A stretch of DNA of 64,000 nucleotides from Cyclobacteriaceae bacterium YHN15 (GTDB taxonomy: Bacteria > Bacteroidota > Bacteroidia > Cytophagales > Cyclobacteriaceae): the NCBI GenBank assembly GCA_003797895.1, contig RKQB01000002.1:247353-311352 (forward strand), read 5' to 3'. The translations under genes were made by a program, and so were the position numbers. Below, in pieces: positions 25,651 through 35,370 of this stretch (positions are counted from its first letter, which is position 1; every line of letters starts with the position of its first letter). Below the pieces are notes generated by a model that saw only the letters and a list, made by a program, of their open reading frames with translations, was not told where the DNA came from and searched no databases.

Positions 25651-28263
25651 TCAGAACAGACCCAATTGTTCCTCTTCATCATCTTTTTTGATTTTAAACT
25701 CCACCGTAGATCCAATTTCTATATCTTCCTCATTTCCTTCTGAAGAATTTTCTTCACCCCCTTCTTTTTGGGATATACTGTCAAGTAATTTGATTTCAAG
25801 TACTTTATGTGATGAAAGCTTGTTTCCAATAGCTTTCCATCCCTTGACATCGATCAGCATGTCCAGATCATATTCCACTTCTTCCTGTTCTTTTCCTTTG
25901 GCTAATAAGACCTTGACCTGTGGTTGTTTATCTGAAGAAACAATCAGCAATTGAGACTGTTTATGATCGGAAACCACATTAAATTTCTTATTCAGAGTGG
26001 TAGTTTCAATCAAAAAACGTTTCACGAAATGGTTTTTACTTACGCCATCGTAATAAATTATCGAATAAACTTTTTGAGTATCGAATTTTTCAATCAATAC
26101 TACAGAATTGGACTCATAGCGGTTGGTCAATTCAAAGGTTGTCAATTCATAATCCCCATTTTTGTAGAATACTATGATCCTGTCCTCACCTAGGAAATTT
26201 CCTATTTTCCTGCCCCTTTGATCTGTATTCAATCTTCCGATCGAATTGTCATAGTAAATGTCAAGCCCTCCTAAAGTGGATACACCTTCCATTTTTAACT
26301 GGATCTTTCTGACTGGATATTTGGTCAGAATATTCCCACCTGCTGATCGGCCTTTGATCTCTATGGTACTGAATTCAAAATCAAAAACTTTTATTCGTGC
26401 CTTGGCGCCTTGGGTCAGATATACAGTTATAATTTCAGCTTCCCCGTTTGGATTTGCGGTCAAATAAAGGATCTTGGATCCTTTGGTACCTTTGGTCAGG
26501 TCATATTCCCTATCACGGGTGACAGCAAGAACCTGGAATCTTTTGACCATGGCCTTACCAGAACCTCCGTCCAGGTAAATCAGGTTATAAACCATCCTTT
26601 CATCACCTTTCCGGAAAACGGCTACATGGATAATATCTTTTCCGACAAATCCTTTTTCCTGGATTTTTGTGACCACACATTTACCGTCTTTTCTGATGAC
26701 GATGATGTCGTCAAGGTCGGAACAATCACAGATAAATTCATCCTTCTTCAATCCATAACCTACAAAGCCATCGGCTCGGTTGACATATAATTTGGCATTA
26801 TTTGCAGCTACTACAGTTGCCTCTATGGTATCAAAAGTTCTGATTTCTGTTTTTCTCTCACGGCCTTTGCCGTATTTATTAAGTAAGTTTTCATAATATT
26901 TGATGGCATATTCGGTAAGATGCTTGAGATTGTAATTGACCTCTTTTAGTTCCTCCTGAAGTTTACGCATCAATTCATCTGCTTTGAAGGCATCGAATTT
27001 TGAAATCCTCTTGATTTTAATTTCGGTAAGGCGGACGATGTCTTCCGTCGTAATATCCCTGTAAAACTCAGGTTTAAATGGATCCAAACCTTTATCAATT
27101 GTTTGGATTACCGCTTCCCAGGTTTCGCATTCCTCAATATCCCTGTAAATTCGATTTTCAATGAATATTTTTTCCAAAGAGGAGAAGAGTAATTTCTCCA
27201 TCAGTTCTCCTTTACGGATTTCAAGCTCACTTTTTAAGAGCTTTTTGGTCTGTTTGGTATTGTATTCAAGGATTTCGTTAACAGTCAGAAAGATGGGCTT
27301 TTCCTCAATGATCACGCAGGCGTTTGGTGAAATGCTGACTTCACAGTCTGTAAAGGCATACAAGGCATCAATTGTCATATCCGGTGATTGACCCGGAGCC
27401 AATTGAATCAGAATTTCTACATCTTTGGCCGTGTTATCCACTACTTTTTTGATTTTGATCTTTCCCTTATCATTTGCTTTGATAATAGATTCGATCAAAG
27501 AATTGGTGGTAGTGCCAAAAGGTATGTCTTTGATTAAAAGGGTTTTATTGTCTTCTTCTTCAATTCTTGCCCTCACTTTTATCCTACCTCCCCTTAACCC
27601 TTCATTGTATTCGGAAAAATCCGCTAAGCCTCCTGTTGGGAAATCCGGTAAAATATTGGTTTTCTCTCCATTTAAAACACGAATAGATCCTTCGATCAAT
27701 TCAATAAAGTTGTGAGGCAGTATTTTGGTTGATAAACCAACCGCTATTCCCTCCACCCCTTGTGCCAATAACAAGGGGAATTTAACGGGTAGGGTTACAG
27801 GCTCTCTTTTTCTCCCGTCATAGGAAAGCTGCCATTCTGTGGTCTGTGGATTGAATACCACTTCCAAGGCAAATTTTGATAGTCTTGCCTCGATATATCT
27901 CGCTGCGGCCGCACCGTCTCCGGTCCTGATATCTCCCCAATTACCCTGTGTTTCTATCAAGAGATCTTTTTGACCAAGATTGACTATAGCATCTCCAATA
28001 GAGGCATCTCCATGTGGATGGTATTGCATGGATTGTCCAATGATATTGGCCACTTTATTGAAACGTCCGTCATCCATCTCTTTCATGGCATGTAGGATTC
28101 TCCTTTGGACAGGTTTCAAGCCATCTTCAATGGCAGGAACTGCCCTTTCCAGAATCACATAGGAGGCATAGTCCAAAAACCAGTCTTTATACATCCCGGT
28201 TACCGGAATGGAGTCATGTAAACTGTTTTCCTTCTCTTCAGGATTTTTGTTGTTATCACTCAT
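25651..28263 (-). CDS. parC: DNA topoisomerase IV subunit A
   Basis: The breakage-reunion subunit that decatenates daughter chromosomes. In 870 residues it has the N-terminal winged helix (GLKPVQRRILHAM, IGQSMQYHPHGDASIGDAI), the catalytic tyrosine in AAAARYIEARLS (about residue 122), a coiled-coil gate and a C-terminal beta-propeller ending in a very acidic tail (DEEEQLGLF). At the site matching quinolone-binding Ser83/80 of E. coli it has Ala (HPHGDAS). It lies 107 bases behind parE on the same strand; a clear internal terminator was not seen. Assigned as ParC rather than GyrA because of its pairing with ParE. Confidence 0.92.
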   Translation of the reverse strand: MSDNNKNPEEKENSLHDSIPVTGMYKDWFLDYASYVILERAVPAIEDGLKPVQRRILHAMKEMDDGRFNKVANIIGQSMQYHPHGDASIGDAIVNLGQKDLLIETQGNWGDIRTGDGAAAARYIEARLSKFALEVVFNPQTTEWQLSYDGRKREPVTLPVKFPLLLAQGVEGIAVGLSTKILPHNFIELIEGSIRVLNGEKTNILPDFPTGGLADFSEYNEGLRGGRIKVRARIEEEDNKTLLIKDIPFGTTTNSLIESIIKANDKGKIKIKKVVDNTAKDVEILIQLAPGQSPDMTIDALYAFTDCEVSISPNACVIIEEKPIFLTVNEILEYNTKQTKKLLKSELEIRKGELMEKLLFSSLEKIFIENRIYRDIEECETWEAVIQTIDKGLDPFKPEFYRDITTEDIVRLTEIKIKRISKFDAFKADELMRKLQEELKEVNYNLKHLTEYAIKYYENLLNKYGKGRERKTEIRTFDTIEATVVAANNAKLYVNRADGFVGYGLKKDEFICDCSDLDDIIVIRKDGKCVVTKIQEKGFVGKDIIHVAVFRKGDERMVYNLIYLDGGSGKAMVKRFQVLAVTRDREYDLTKGTKGSKILYLTANPNGEAEIITVYLTQGAKARIKVFDFEFSTIEIKGRSAGGNILTKYPVRKIQLKMEGVSTLGGLDIYYDNSIGRLNTDQRGRKIGNFLGEDRIIVFYKNGDYELTTFELTNRYESNSVVLIEKFDTQKVYSIIYYDGVSKNHFVKRFLIETTTLNKKFNVVSDHKQSQLLIVSSDKQPQVKVLLAKGKEQEEVEYDLDMLIDVKGWKAIGNKLSSHKVLEIKLLDSISQKEGGEENSSEGNEEDIEIGSTVEFKIKKDDEEEQLGLF

Positions 28264-28370
28264 TTACGAAATATTATTTATTCACTGTATGTGAAATTAT
28301 CTTAACACAGATAAAAAGTTGGGATAAAGTCAAATTCTCTAGATGTTTTGGTCAGGCAAAGATCATCATC

Positions 28371-30269
28371 CTAAGCTGCTTCAACTTCCTCTCTTTCTTC
28401 ACTTTTGGACGGATCATCAAATACAATATCCTTTTCAATTTTAAGATTATCAATAATAAAGGTTTGACGATCGGGGGTATTTTTGCCCATGTAGAAATTC
28501 AGGAGGTCTGAAATTTTGGTTTCTTTGCTCAAAATAATCGGATCAAGACGGATATCCTCTCCGATAAAATTCCCAAACTCTCCCGGAGAGATTTCACCGA
28601 GTCCTTTGAACCTTGTGATTTCAGCGGACTTTCCAAGCTTATGAATAGCCCGTTGCCTTTCTTCATCACTGTAACAATAAATGGTTTCCTTTTTATTCCT
28701 GACCCTGAACAAGGGCGTATCCAAAATAAACAAGTGCCCATTTTTCACCAAATCAGGGAAAAACTGTAGGAAATATGTCATGATCAACAGTCTTATGTGC
28801 ATGCCGTCCACATCTGCATCTGTGGCAATAACGATTTTCCTAAATCTTAACCCTTCAATACCATCTTCGATATTCAGGGCATGCTGTAGCAAGTTGAATT
28901 CTTCATTTTCATAGACAACTTTTTTAGTCATTCCATAGCAATTCAATGGTTTTCCCCTTAAGGAAAATACTGCTTGGGTTTGTACATCCCTTGATTTGGT
29001 AATGGAACCGGAAGCGGAATCACCTTCCGTAATGAATAACATAGTCCTGTTTTTTTGCTCTTCATCCCCCTTGGGGTCATCATAATGCACCCTGCAATCC
29101 CTCAGTTTTTTATTATGGAGATTGGCTTTTTTAGCCCTTTCATTTGCCAGTTTTTTAATGCCGGATATTTCTTTTCTTTCCCTTTCAGATTGCAAAATTC
29201 TCTTCAACAAGGCATCAGCCACTGAGGGGTTTTTGTGCAGATAATTGTCAAGCTCTGTCTTCACAAAATCGTTGACAAAAGTCCTTAAAGTAGGTCCATC
29301 GTGTCCGATATTCTGTGAACCCAGCTTAGTTTTGGTCTGAGACTCAAAGACAGGTTCCTGAACCCGAACTGCTATGGCTCCTACCACACTTTGACGTACA
29401 TCTGAGGCGTCAAAATCCTTCTTGTAAAATTCCCTGATGGTTTTCACCAACGCTTCCCTGAATGCTGCCAGATGCGTGCCCCCTTGTGTGGTAAATTGGC
29501 CGTTTACGAAAGAATAATATTCCTCCCCATATTGATTGGAGTGCGTAATGGCCATCTCAATATCATTGCCCTTTAGGTGAATGATGGGATACCTAATGCT
29601 ATCTTCATCTACTTTCCTTAATAAAAGGTCATATAGTCCCCTTTCGGAAAAGAACTTTTTTCCATTGAAATTTATGGTTAAACCCGCATTCAGGAATGCA
29701 TAATTCCAGATTTGATTTTCGAGGTATTCGGGAATGAAATGATAATTTTTAAAAACAGATCCATCCGGTGAAAAGACCACCTTTGTGCCATTTCTTTCCG
29801 AAGTTTTTTCTATTTTTTGATCATTTACCAAAATACCTTTTTCAAATTCAGCCATTTTTGTCTCTCCATCTCTGAATGACTGGACTTTGAAAAAATCAGA
29901 AAGGGCATTGACTGCCTTGGTACCAACTCCGTTCAACCCTACTGATTTTTGAAAGGCACCGGAATCATATTTGCCTCCTGTATTTATCTTGGACACACAA
30001 TCGATGACCTTTCCCAAAGGAATACCACGGCCATAGTCTCTAACTTCAACTTTATGTTCAGAGATTTTGATATCAATACTCCTCCCATAACCCATCATGT
30101 GCTCATCAATACTGTTATCGACCACTTCTTTTACCAACACATAAATACCATCATCCTGAGCACTTCCATCACCCAATTTACCGATATACATACCTGGTCT
30201 AAGTCTGATGTGTTCCCTCCAATCCAATGACTTAATACTGTCTTCGGTATACTGTACGTTTTCTGCCAT
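28371..30269 (-). CDS. parE: DNA topoisomerase IV subunit B
   Basis: The ATPase subunit of topoisomerase IV. Its 632 residues carry the GHKL ATP fold ([32 protein letters not shown]), the transducer, and the TOPRIM domain with EGDSASGSI and [14 protein letters not shown]. Length fits ParE rather than the longer Gram-negative GyrB. It precedes parC by 107 bases and follows a small membrane protein by 35, so all three may be one transcript. Quinolone and novobiocin targets are here, but no resistance statement can be made. Confidence 0.95.
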   Translation of the reverse strand: MAENVQYTEDSIKSLDWREHIRLRPGMYIGKLGDGSAQDDGIYVLVKEVVDNSIDEHMMGYGRSIDIKISEHKVEVRDYGRGIPLGKVIDCVSKINTGGKYDSGAFQKSVGLNGVGTKAVNALSDFFKVQSFRDGETKMAEFEKGILVNDQKIEKTSERNGTKVVFSPDGSVFKNYHFIPEYLENQIWNYAFLNAGLTINFNGKKFFSERGLYDLLLRKVDEDSIRYPIIHLKGNDIEMAITHSNQYGEEYYSFVNGQFTTQGGTHLAAFREALVKTIREFYKKDFDASDVRQSVVGAIAVRVQEPVFESQTKTKLGSQNIGHDGPTLRTFVNDFVKTELDNYLHKNPSVADALLKRILQSERERKEISGIKKLANERAKKANLHNKKLRDCRVHYDDPKGDEEQKNRTMLFITEGDSASGSITKSRDVQTQAVFSLRGKPLNCYGMTKKVVYENEEFNLLQHALNIEDGIEGLRFRKIVIATDADVDGMHIRLLIMTYFLQFFPDLVKNGHLFILDTPLFRVRNKKETIYCYSDEERQRAIHKLGKSAEITRFKGLGEISPGEFGNFIGEDIRLDPIILSKETKISDLLNFYMGKNTPDRQTFIIDNLKIEKDIVFDDPSKSEEREEVEAA

Positions 30270-30304
30270 TTACTAACTTACTTATTTATTTGGTACTTGA
30301 TATT

Positions 30305-30808
30305 TCACTTGTTGTTTTTTTGGATTGCAGTGAATTTCTTCAGTAAAATCCAGAATAATCCAATGACCCAAACTACAAAAAATATTGGAATCAGGTAAAA
30401 GAAGAATGCAAAACTTCCGGTGCTGATTTCATTTTGGTTATTGATGCTATGGACAAAAAGTGCCATGATGCTCAATGAGAAATTGATGATTCCAATAAAA
30501 CTATAAATCCATGTCAGCATATAGTCCCTAAATACATCTCCGATCGGAAATAATCTTTTCAGATTTTTGGTGCTTTGATGTTCAATTAATTTAGCAGGAG
30601 TCAATAATGTAACATTCAGAATAATGAAAATGAGAAGACCAGAATAAAAAAACGTGTTCCTGCCCATACTTTTGACCACCTCTCCTTCCTCACTGATTTC
30701 CAAAACAACCAATTCATTAAGAGCTGAATAGATATACAAAAAGGAGAAAATAAATAATAGGACTGACAGGAAATGGAAAACTTTTCCGAAACGGTAATAC
30801 ATAATCAA
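30305..30808 (-). CDS. Four-helix inner-membrane protein of unknown function
   Basis: A 167-residue protein with four hydrophobic segments (about residues 8-30, 50-72, 93-117 and 130-155), and hence most likely an inner-membrane protein with both ends inside. A short polar loop (LEISEEGEVVKSMGRN) separates the first two. No domain is recognised. It ends 35 bases before parE on the same strand, so it may be cotranscribed with topoisomerase IV. A functional link is unproven. Confidence 0.75.
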   Translation of the reverse strand: MIMYYRFGKVFHFLSVLLFIFSFLYIYSALNELVVLEISEEGEVVKSMGRNTFFYSGLLIFIILNVTLLTPAKLIEHQSTKNLKRLFPIGDVFRDYMLTWIYSFIGIINFSLSIMALFVHSINNQNEISTGSFAFFFYLIPIFFVVWVIGLFWILLKKFTAIQKNNK

Positions 30809-30974
30809 TTTTTGTTTTGTGCGCTAATATAAATATTAAAAAGGAGACTAAACTGAAACTGTTTTTTCCTTTTTAGGTTTTTCTTCATATACCATTCCTA
30901 AATTAAATGAGAAATGGGAATGGAGAAATAATTTTAAGTTATGGTTGAAAATTACAAAGCATAGAATTTTATTT

Positions 30975-30982
30975 TAGCTTTG
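30975..30982 (+). promoter_or_regulatory. -7 promoter element for the 31040 lipoprotein
   Basis: TAGCTTTG matches TAnnTTTG exactly. No good -33 element lies at the standard distance. Predicted initiation near 30989 leaves a leader of about 50 bases to the ATG at 31040. Confidence 0.4.
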
Positions 30983-31039
30983 TCACTTGTGGTGCATGGA
31001 AGTTTCACTGACCCAATATTTCTTAATTCCAATAACATT

Positions 31040-31435
31040 ATGTTAAAAAATTACATTTTCAAAAGCTTTGGATTTATTTTGACCTTCTTTTTTTTCTTTG
31101 CATGTTCAAGTAAAATTGAAGTTAAAGGAGTTGATTTAGACAATTGGAAAAAGGATAGAAACGGATGCATTGGATTAAGATTTCAGGATTTGGAAAACTT
31201 CAAGACAGTGAAGAATGACCTATTGGGTAAAGACAATCAAGCTTTAATCAAAACATTTGGGAGACCCGATAAGGTGGAACTGGCCAACCGGAGCCAGACC
31301 TTCTTTATTTATTTCATAGAACCGGGTCCAGATTGTGAAACGGAAGAAAAACCAGAAGAGCCTCTAAAGGTCATCTTCAGGCTGAATGCCATCAGTAGGG
31401 TAAGTGAAGTGACGATAAGTACACTTGATCCATAA
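31040..31435 (+). CDS. Small lipoprotein with a BamE/SmpA-like pattern
   Basis: A 131-residue lipoprotein. I take the ATG at 31040 because it begins a good signal peptide ending in the lipobox FFACSS; a start 60 bases earlier adds residues that do not fit. The mature part has LLGKDNQALIKTFGRPDKVE followed by strands with SQTFFIYFIEPG, similar in layout to SmpA/OmlA (BamE) proteins, where a helix is followed by GxPd and two strands. The similarity is by pattern only. It is monocistronic and convergent with the ROK gene. Confidence 0.7.
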   Translation: MLKNYIFKSFGFILTFFFFFACSSKIEVKGVDLDNWKKDRNGCIGLRFQDLENFKTVKNDLLGKDNQALIKTFGRPDKVELANRSQTFFIYFIEPGPDCETEEKPEEPLKVIFRLNAISRVSEVTISTLDP

Positions 31436-31507
31436 TTTTCTATTAAATTGTACTGATAATCAGGATTTTTATAACCTTGGAAAAACAATTTGAGTATTCT
31501 AAAATAT

Positions 31508-32434
31508 TTAATCTTCCAAAAAGCATAATGCTGCAGCACCTAAGGTGCCGGCATTGTTCTCCAAAGTTGCTTTCATTAGGTTCAGATCTTTAACATAGTA
31601 TTGGGTGAGGTATTGACGTACAGTTTTATCAAGTGAAGGCATCATAAATTCAAGTCCAGCTGAAATTCCGCCTCCAAAATATACGTTTGTAACATCCAGA
31701 ATACGGACTGTGGATACAATGGCTTCCCCTAGGACCCTTCCTACCTCTTCAAAAACCATCAAAGAAACCTCATTTCCTGCCTTGGCAGTGTCTACCAATA
31801 GATGCGTTCCCAACTCCTTATCGATTAATTCGCCGGCCAATCTAGGATAAGCCTGAATAAATCTTTCCATAATTTTGAGGATGCCGTTTCTCCCAATAAG
31901 TTTTTCCAGTCCCTCATTTCCCCTTGATAGCATATGCCCCATTTCCATGGCATTACCTCTTGCTCCCTGGAAAATAGCTCCATCTAAAACCAAGGCGCTC
32001 CCAATACCTGTCCCCATAGTGATAAAAAGAAAATCCTCTGGCGGATTGTTTTTACCAAATCGGTATTCCCCTATAGCCGCGGCCGCAGCATCATTCTCAA
32101 GAAAGAAGGAAACACCCGGATAGGTTTCCTTTAGGGCTTTTTTAAGATTAAACCCATTTAATCCAGGTATAGCAGGAATTTCCAAAGTGGTGGTCCTGTC
32201 TTTTGAAATCAAACCTGGTAAACCAATACCGACTTTCGAAACTCCACGATGTTTCTCAAGTATCTTGCCCATACCATTGACGAAACGGTGATTGAAACCT
32301 TTTGGATCATCTCTGTAAGGAGCAGTATCTATTTTCTCAAATGAAAGAATTTCACCTTGTCTACTTACCAGTCCTATTTTCAGGTGGGTACCTCCCACAT
32401 CGACACCCAAAAAATGCTCTTGATCTTTGTTCAT
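31508..32434 (-). CDS. ROK family sugar kinase (glucokinase-like)
   Basis: A 308-residue ATP-dependent sugar kinase. It shows the ROK phosphate-1 motif FLGVDVGGTHLKIGLV (residues 8-23), the sugar-binding/catalytic ENDAAAAAIGEYRFG with Asp as base, TMGTGIGSALVLDGAIFQG, and NVYFGGGISAGLEFMMP near the end. The zinc-binding cysteine cluster CxCGxxGC typical of many ROK glucokinases and repressors is absent; the equivalent stretch reads GHMLSRGNEGLEKLIG. There is no helix-turn-helix, so it is an enzyme and not a repressor. Glucose is the likely but unproven substrate. Confidence 0.88.
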   Translation of the reverse strand: MNKDQEHFLGVDVGGTHLKIGLVSRQGEILSFEKIDTAPYRDDPKGFNHRFVNGMGKILEKHRGVSKVGIGLPGLISKDRTTTLEIPAIPGLNGFNLKKALKETYPGVSFFLENDAAAAAIGEYRFGKNNPPEDFLFITMGTGIGSALVLDGAIFQGARGNAMEMGHMLSRGNEGLEKLIGRNGILKIMERFIQAYPRLAGELIDKELGTHLLVDTAKAGNEVSLMVFEEVGRVLGEAIVSTVRILDVTNVYFGGGISAGLEFMMPSLDKTVRQYLTQYYVKDLNLMKATLENNAGTLGAAALCFLED

Positions 32435-32481
32435 GGTTATTTACAATAGGTTTAAGTCACTAAAATAGTAAAGAGAATTGC

Positions 32482-32970
32482 TTACTTCCTAAAATCTTTT
32501 CCAAAGTCTTGAAATATTTCATTTACAGCAGGACAAATCAGTGAATTTTTAAGTGTTAAATTCAATATTCCATGCATATTCTTTCTATTTGTATGAGGGT
32601 ATTCCCTACAGGCTTTGGGTCTTGATTCATAAACCAAACAAGTGTTATCCGATTTGAGGAAAGGACAAGGGGAGGAATTCAGTACAAAATTCCCTTCCCC
32701 ATCCCGATGTAAATACCGGTCCATAAAATCAGTACTTTTCATCCTAAATACCCTCGAAAGCCGGTCAATGTCTGTTTGTAAAAATATAGGGCTTGTCGTT
32801 TTACAGCAATTTGCACATTCCAGGCAGTTAATTTTTCTGAAAGCCTCATCATGCGCCACTGAGAAAATCTGATCAAGAACTTTAGGTTTGATGTTTCTTA
32901 ATTTTTTAACAAGCTTTTTATTCGAAGCGAATTCCGTTTTACTGCTGTTTTTGAAATTATCCAAATCCAT
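32482..32970 (-). CDS. YkgJ family cysteine cluster protein
   Basis: A 162-residue cytoplasmic protein with the cysteine cluster CLECANCCKTT (about residues 47-57) and further cysteines in NSSPCPFLKSDNTCLVYESR and KACREYPHT, the standard YkgJ pattern thought to bind an iron-sulfur or zinc site. The start at 32970 (MDLDNF) is preferred because the residues in front of it look unconserved; ATGs at 32998 and 33015 are alternatives. It diverges from the ArsC-fold gene. Function is not established in the family. Confidence 0.85.
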   Translation of the reverse strand: MDLDNFKNSSKTEFASNKKLVKKLRNIKPKVLDQIFSVAHDEAFRKINCLECANCCKTTSPIFLQTDIDRLSRVFRMKSTDFMDRYLHRDGEGNFVLNSSPCPFLKSDNTCLVYESRPKACREYPHTNRKNMHGILNLTLKNSLICPAVNEIFQDFGKDFRK

Positions 32971-33074
32971 CTTTTTTTTTGTCAGAAGTTTATAACCCAT
33001 CCTAATAACTAACATGCATTTTTTTGGTATTCAGGTGTTTAATTATTATATTATACAACCTAAACCAAGCTACT

Positions 33075-33434
33075 ATGAAAATGCACCCCAATGAACTGTT
33101 CTTCTACTTTAATCCCTCCCATACTGTAGATAAACAAATGAGGGCATACGCCCAATCTATCTCGCAACATATCAATGAGATCAATATTGAAAAAGAACGG
33201 ATCACATTGACAGGTTGGCAGACTATCCTTGAAAAACTCAAACTCAGACCTAAAGACTTATTGAACAGAGCACATCCGGATTATCAGCTCAAAATTGCAG
33301 GTAAGACCTGGGATGATGAAGGCTGGTTGAATATCCTGACAAGGAATCCGCACTTGATAAAGGCACCTATTGCTATCAAAAAGAATAAAGCTGTGCTTTG
33401 CATAACGCCAAATGTCATATTGGAATTAGATTAA
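33075..33434 (+). CDS. ArsC/Spx-fold thioredoxin-like protein lacking the catalytic cysteine
   Basis: A 119-residue protein of the arsenate reductase (ArsC/Spx) fold. The N-terminal strand-loop reads LFFYFNPSHTVDKQMRAYAQ, where ArsC would have NPxCSKSR, so the nucleophilic Cys is replaced. The later block ILTRNPHLIKAPIAIKKNKA keeps the family's NPxLIKRPI motif. It therefore should not reduce arsenate; an adaptor role like that of Spx is one option. I start at the ATG at 33075 because upstream residues look untranslated. Its stop overlaps the convergent CvfB-like gene by 4 bases. Confidence 0.8.
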   Translation: MKMHPNELFFYFNPSHTVDKQMRAYAQSISQHINEINIEKERITLTGWQTILEKLKLRPKDLLNRAHPDYQLKIAGKTWDDEGWLNILTRNPHLIKAPIAIKKNKAVLCITPNVILELD

Positions 33435-34258
33435 CGCAAGGCTATTCCGTCTTCTTTTATCACTATTTTTTTTGCTTTATAAAGTTGACCAATAGATTGC
33501 TTAAAGTGTTTTTTACTCATTCCCAATAATTCTTTGATGGACTCAGGGGATGATTTATCATGAAGGGGCAAAAACTTCCGGATTTTTAAAACTTCCAGGA
33601 TTTTTTCAGCCCCTTCCTCGTATTTCTCTCTTCCAATTGGTAATAGCTGTAAATCCAGTTTCCCATCCTCTCTACGTTTTTTGATAAAAACCCTGATTTT
33701 ATCCCCTATATCCAGGGGTTGAAAAACCTCATTCTTGTACAATAAACCTTCGAAATTTCCCTCAATCAGCGCCTTGTATCCCAAGTCGGTTTCCTCAAAA
33801 ATATCTGCCTCGGTCTCCTGACCTTCAGTAAATCCCTGAGTGTCTTTAATAAGGAAATCCTCATACTTTGAAACTCCGATCAATCTTTCGGTTTTGTAAT
33901 CCTTACATACCCTGACCAGGTACTTTTGATCTTTTATCATGGGTTTGGCCATTTCAGCTTTCGGAACAAATAGGTCTTTGGGAAGGCCCCAATCCAAAAA
34001 AGCGCCAAATTTTGTTATTTCCCTGGCTTCCATGATGGCGAATTCATCCAAAAGAGCCACAGGTCTATTGGTAACTGCCACAGGCCGGTCCTCACTATCT
34101 GTGTATACAAATACCTCAATTTCGTCCCCTTCCTTTTCAGTTCCATTTAAGTAACTCTTTGGCAACAATACTTCCCCTCCTTCCCGTAAGGCCAGGTAGG
34201 CACCATTAGCGGTAAATCTATTGATCAAGAGGCTGTTAATTTTCCCCAATTCTTTCAT
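33431..34258 (-). CDS. CvfB-like S1 RNA-binding protein
   Basis: A 275-residue cytoplasmic RNA-binding protein of the CvfB/YitL family. It has tandem S1-type OB domains (FTANGAYLALREGGEVLLPK near the start, and ITKFGAFLDWGLPKDLFVP at about residues 78-96) and a C-terminal winged helix (LLGMSKKHFKQSIGQLYKAK). In Staphylococcus CvfB affects virulence-gene RNA levels, but no role is known in this phylum. The stop overlaps that of the neighbouring ArsC-fold gene on the other strand. Confidence 0.87.
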   Translation of the reverse strand: MKELGKINSLLINRFTANGAYLALREGGEVLLPKSYLNGTEKEGDEIEVFVYTDSEDRPVAVTNRPVALLDEFAIMEAREITKFGAFLDWGLPKDLFVPKAEMAKPMIKDQKYLVRVCKDYKTERLIGVSKYEDFLIKDTQGFTEGQETEADIFEETDLGYKALIEGNFEGLLYKNEVFQPLDIGDKIRVFIKKRREDGKLDLQLLPIGREKYEEGAEKILEVLKIRKFLPLHDKSSPESIKELLGMSKKHFKQSIGQLYKAKKIVIKEDGIALR

Positions 34259-34410
34259 GCTCCAAATGTAACTAATTTATGTGATTAGGAATTGGATTTA
34301 CCTCTGTTTCGGTTTAGATTTGAGTTCTGCATTTATAGTAAGAATCAGAATCAAGGATTAGGTTTTTCTTGAATTAATGATTTTAATCTGAATACTAAAC
34401 CCAAACAAGA

Positions 34411-35301
34411 ATGAATAACATTGCAGTGATAGGATCAGGAACAATGGGAAATGGAATTGCCCATGTTTTTGCCCAATACGGCTATAAAGTTTCCCTTATT
34501 GATGTCCAACAAAATGCCCTCGAAAAAGCCATAGCCACTATTTCAAGAAATTTTGACAGGCAAATTTCCAAAGGAACTCTTACAGAAGAAGACAAATCAA
34601 TGGCTTTGGGAAGAATCCAGACGTTTACCTCCTTGGAAGTAGGGGTGAAAAACTCAGATCTTGTGATAGAGGCAGCGACGGAGAACCTTTCCGTCAAACT
34701 GGATCTTTTTAGACAGCTTGATGAAATCTGTAAAGAAAATGCGATCCTGGCTACCAACACATCTTCCATTTCTATTACAAAAATTGCAGCTGTTACCAGT
34801 AGGCCAGATAAAGTAATTGGGATGCATTTTATGAATCCTGTACCGGTCATGAAGTTGGTGGAAGTTATTAAAGGATACGCAACTTCAGATGAAGTAACTT
34901 CCAAAATAATGGTTCTTTCCACAAAATTGGAAAAAGTACCTGTGGAAGTGAATGATTATCCGGGATTTGTGGCCAACAGGATTTTGATGCCCATGATTAA
35001 TGAGGCTATTTATACCTTATTTGAAGGAGTGGCCGGCATAGAAGAAATCGATACTGTTATGAAATTAGGTATGGCCCACCCAATGGGGCCTTTACAGTTG
35101 GCTGATTTCATAGGTCTTGATGTTTGCCTTTCTATTTTAAGGGTTTTGTTTGATGGATTCGGTAATCCAAAATATGCTCCATGTCCTTTACTGGTGAATA
35201 TGGTGGAGGCAGGTTTTAAAGGAGTGAAATCCGGCGAGGGCTTTTACAAATATACTCCCGGAGTGAAAGATTTTATGATTTCTCCGCAATTTAAAAAATA
35301 A
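34411..35301 (+). CDS. 3-hydroxybutyryl/3-hydroxyacyl-CoA dehydrogenase
   Basis: A 296-residue NAD-dependent dehydrogenase that oxidises 3-hydroxyacyl-CoA to 3-ketoacyl-CoA. The Rossmann motif NIAVIGSGTMGNGIAHVFAQ starts at residue 3, the catalytic His lies in VIGMHFMNPVPVMKLVEV (about residue 139), and the C-terminal domain has DYPGFVANRILMPMINEA and MAHPMGPLQLADFIGLDV. It is a stand-alone enzyme, not fused to enoyl-CoA hydratase. It can serve beta-oxidation with fadD and the acyl-CoA dehydrogenase in this window, or butyrate-type metabolism. A deoxynucleoside kinase follows 69 bases later. Confidence 0.94.
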   Translation: MNNIAVIGSGTMGNGIAHVFAQYGYKVSLIDVQQNALEKAIATISRNFDRQISKGTLTEEDKSMALGRIQTFTSLEVGVKNSDLVIEAATENLSVKLDLFRQLDEICKENAILATNTSSISITKIAAVTSRPDKVIGMHFMNPVPVMKLVEVIKGYATSDEVTSKIMVLSTKLEKVPVEVNDYPGFVANRILMPMINEAIYTLFEGVAGIEEIDTVMKLGMAHPMGPLQLADFIGLDVCLSILRVLFDGFGNPKYAPCPLLVNMVEAGFKGVKSGEGFYKYTPGVKDFMISPQFKK

Positions 35302-35370
35302 AGGGAATTTAATTTTTGGAAGACATGGCGGTTTTTTTAAGCCTCTTCTTCCTATATCAATATTGAAAAA

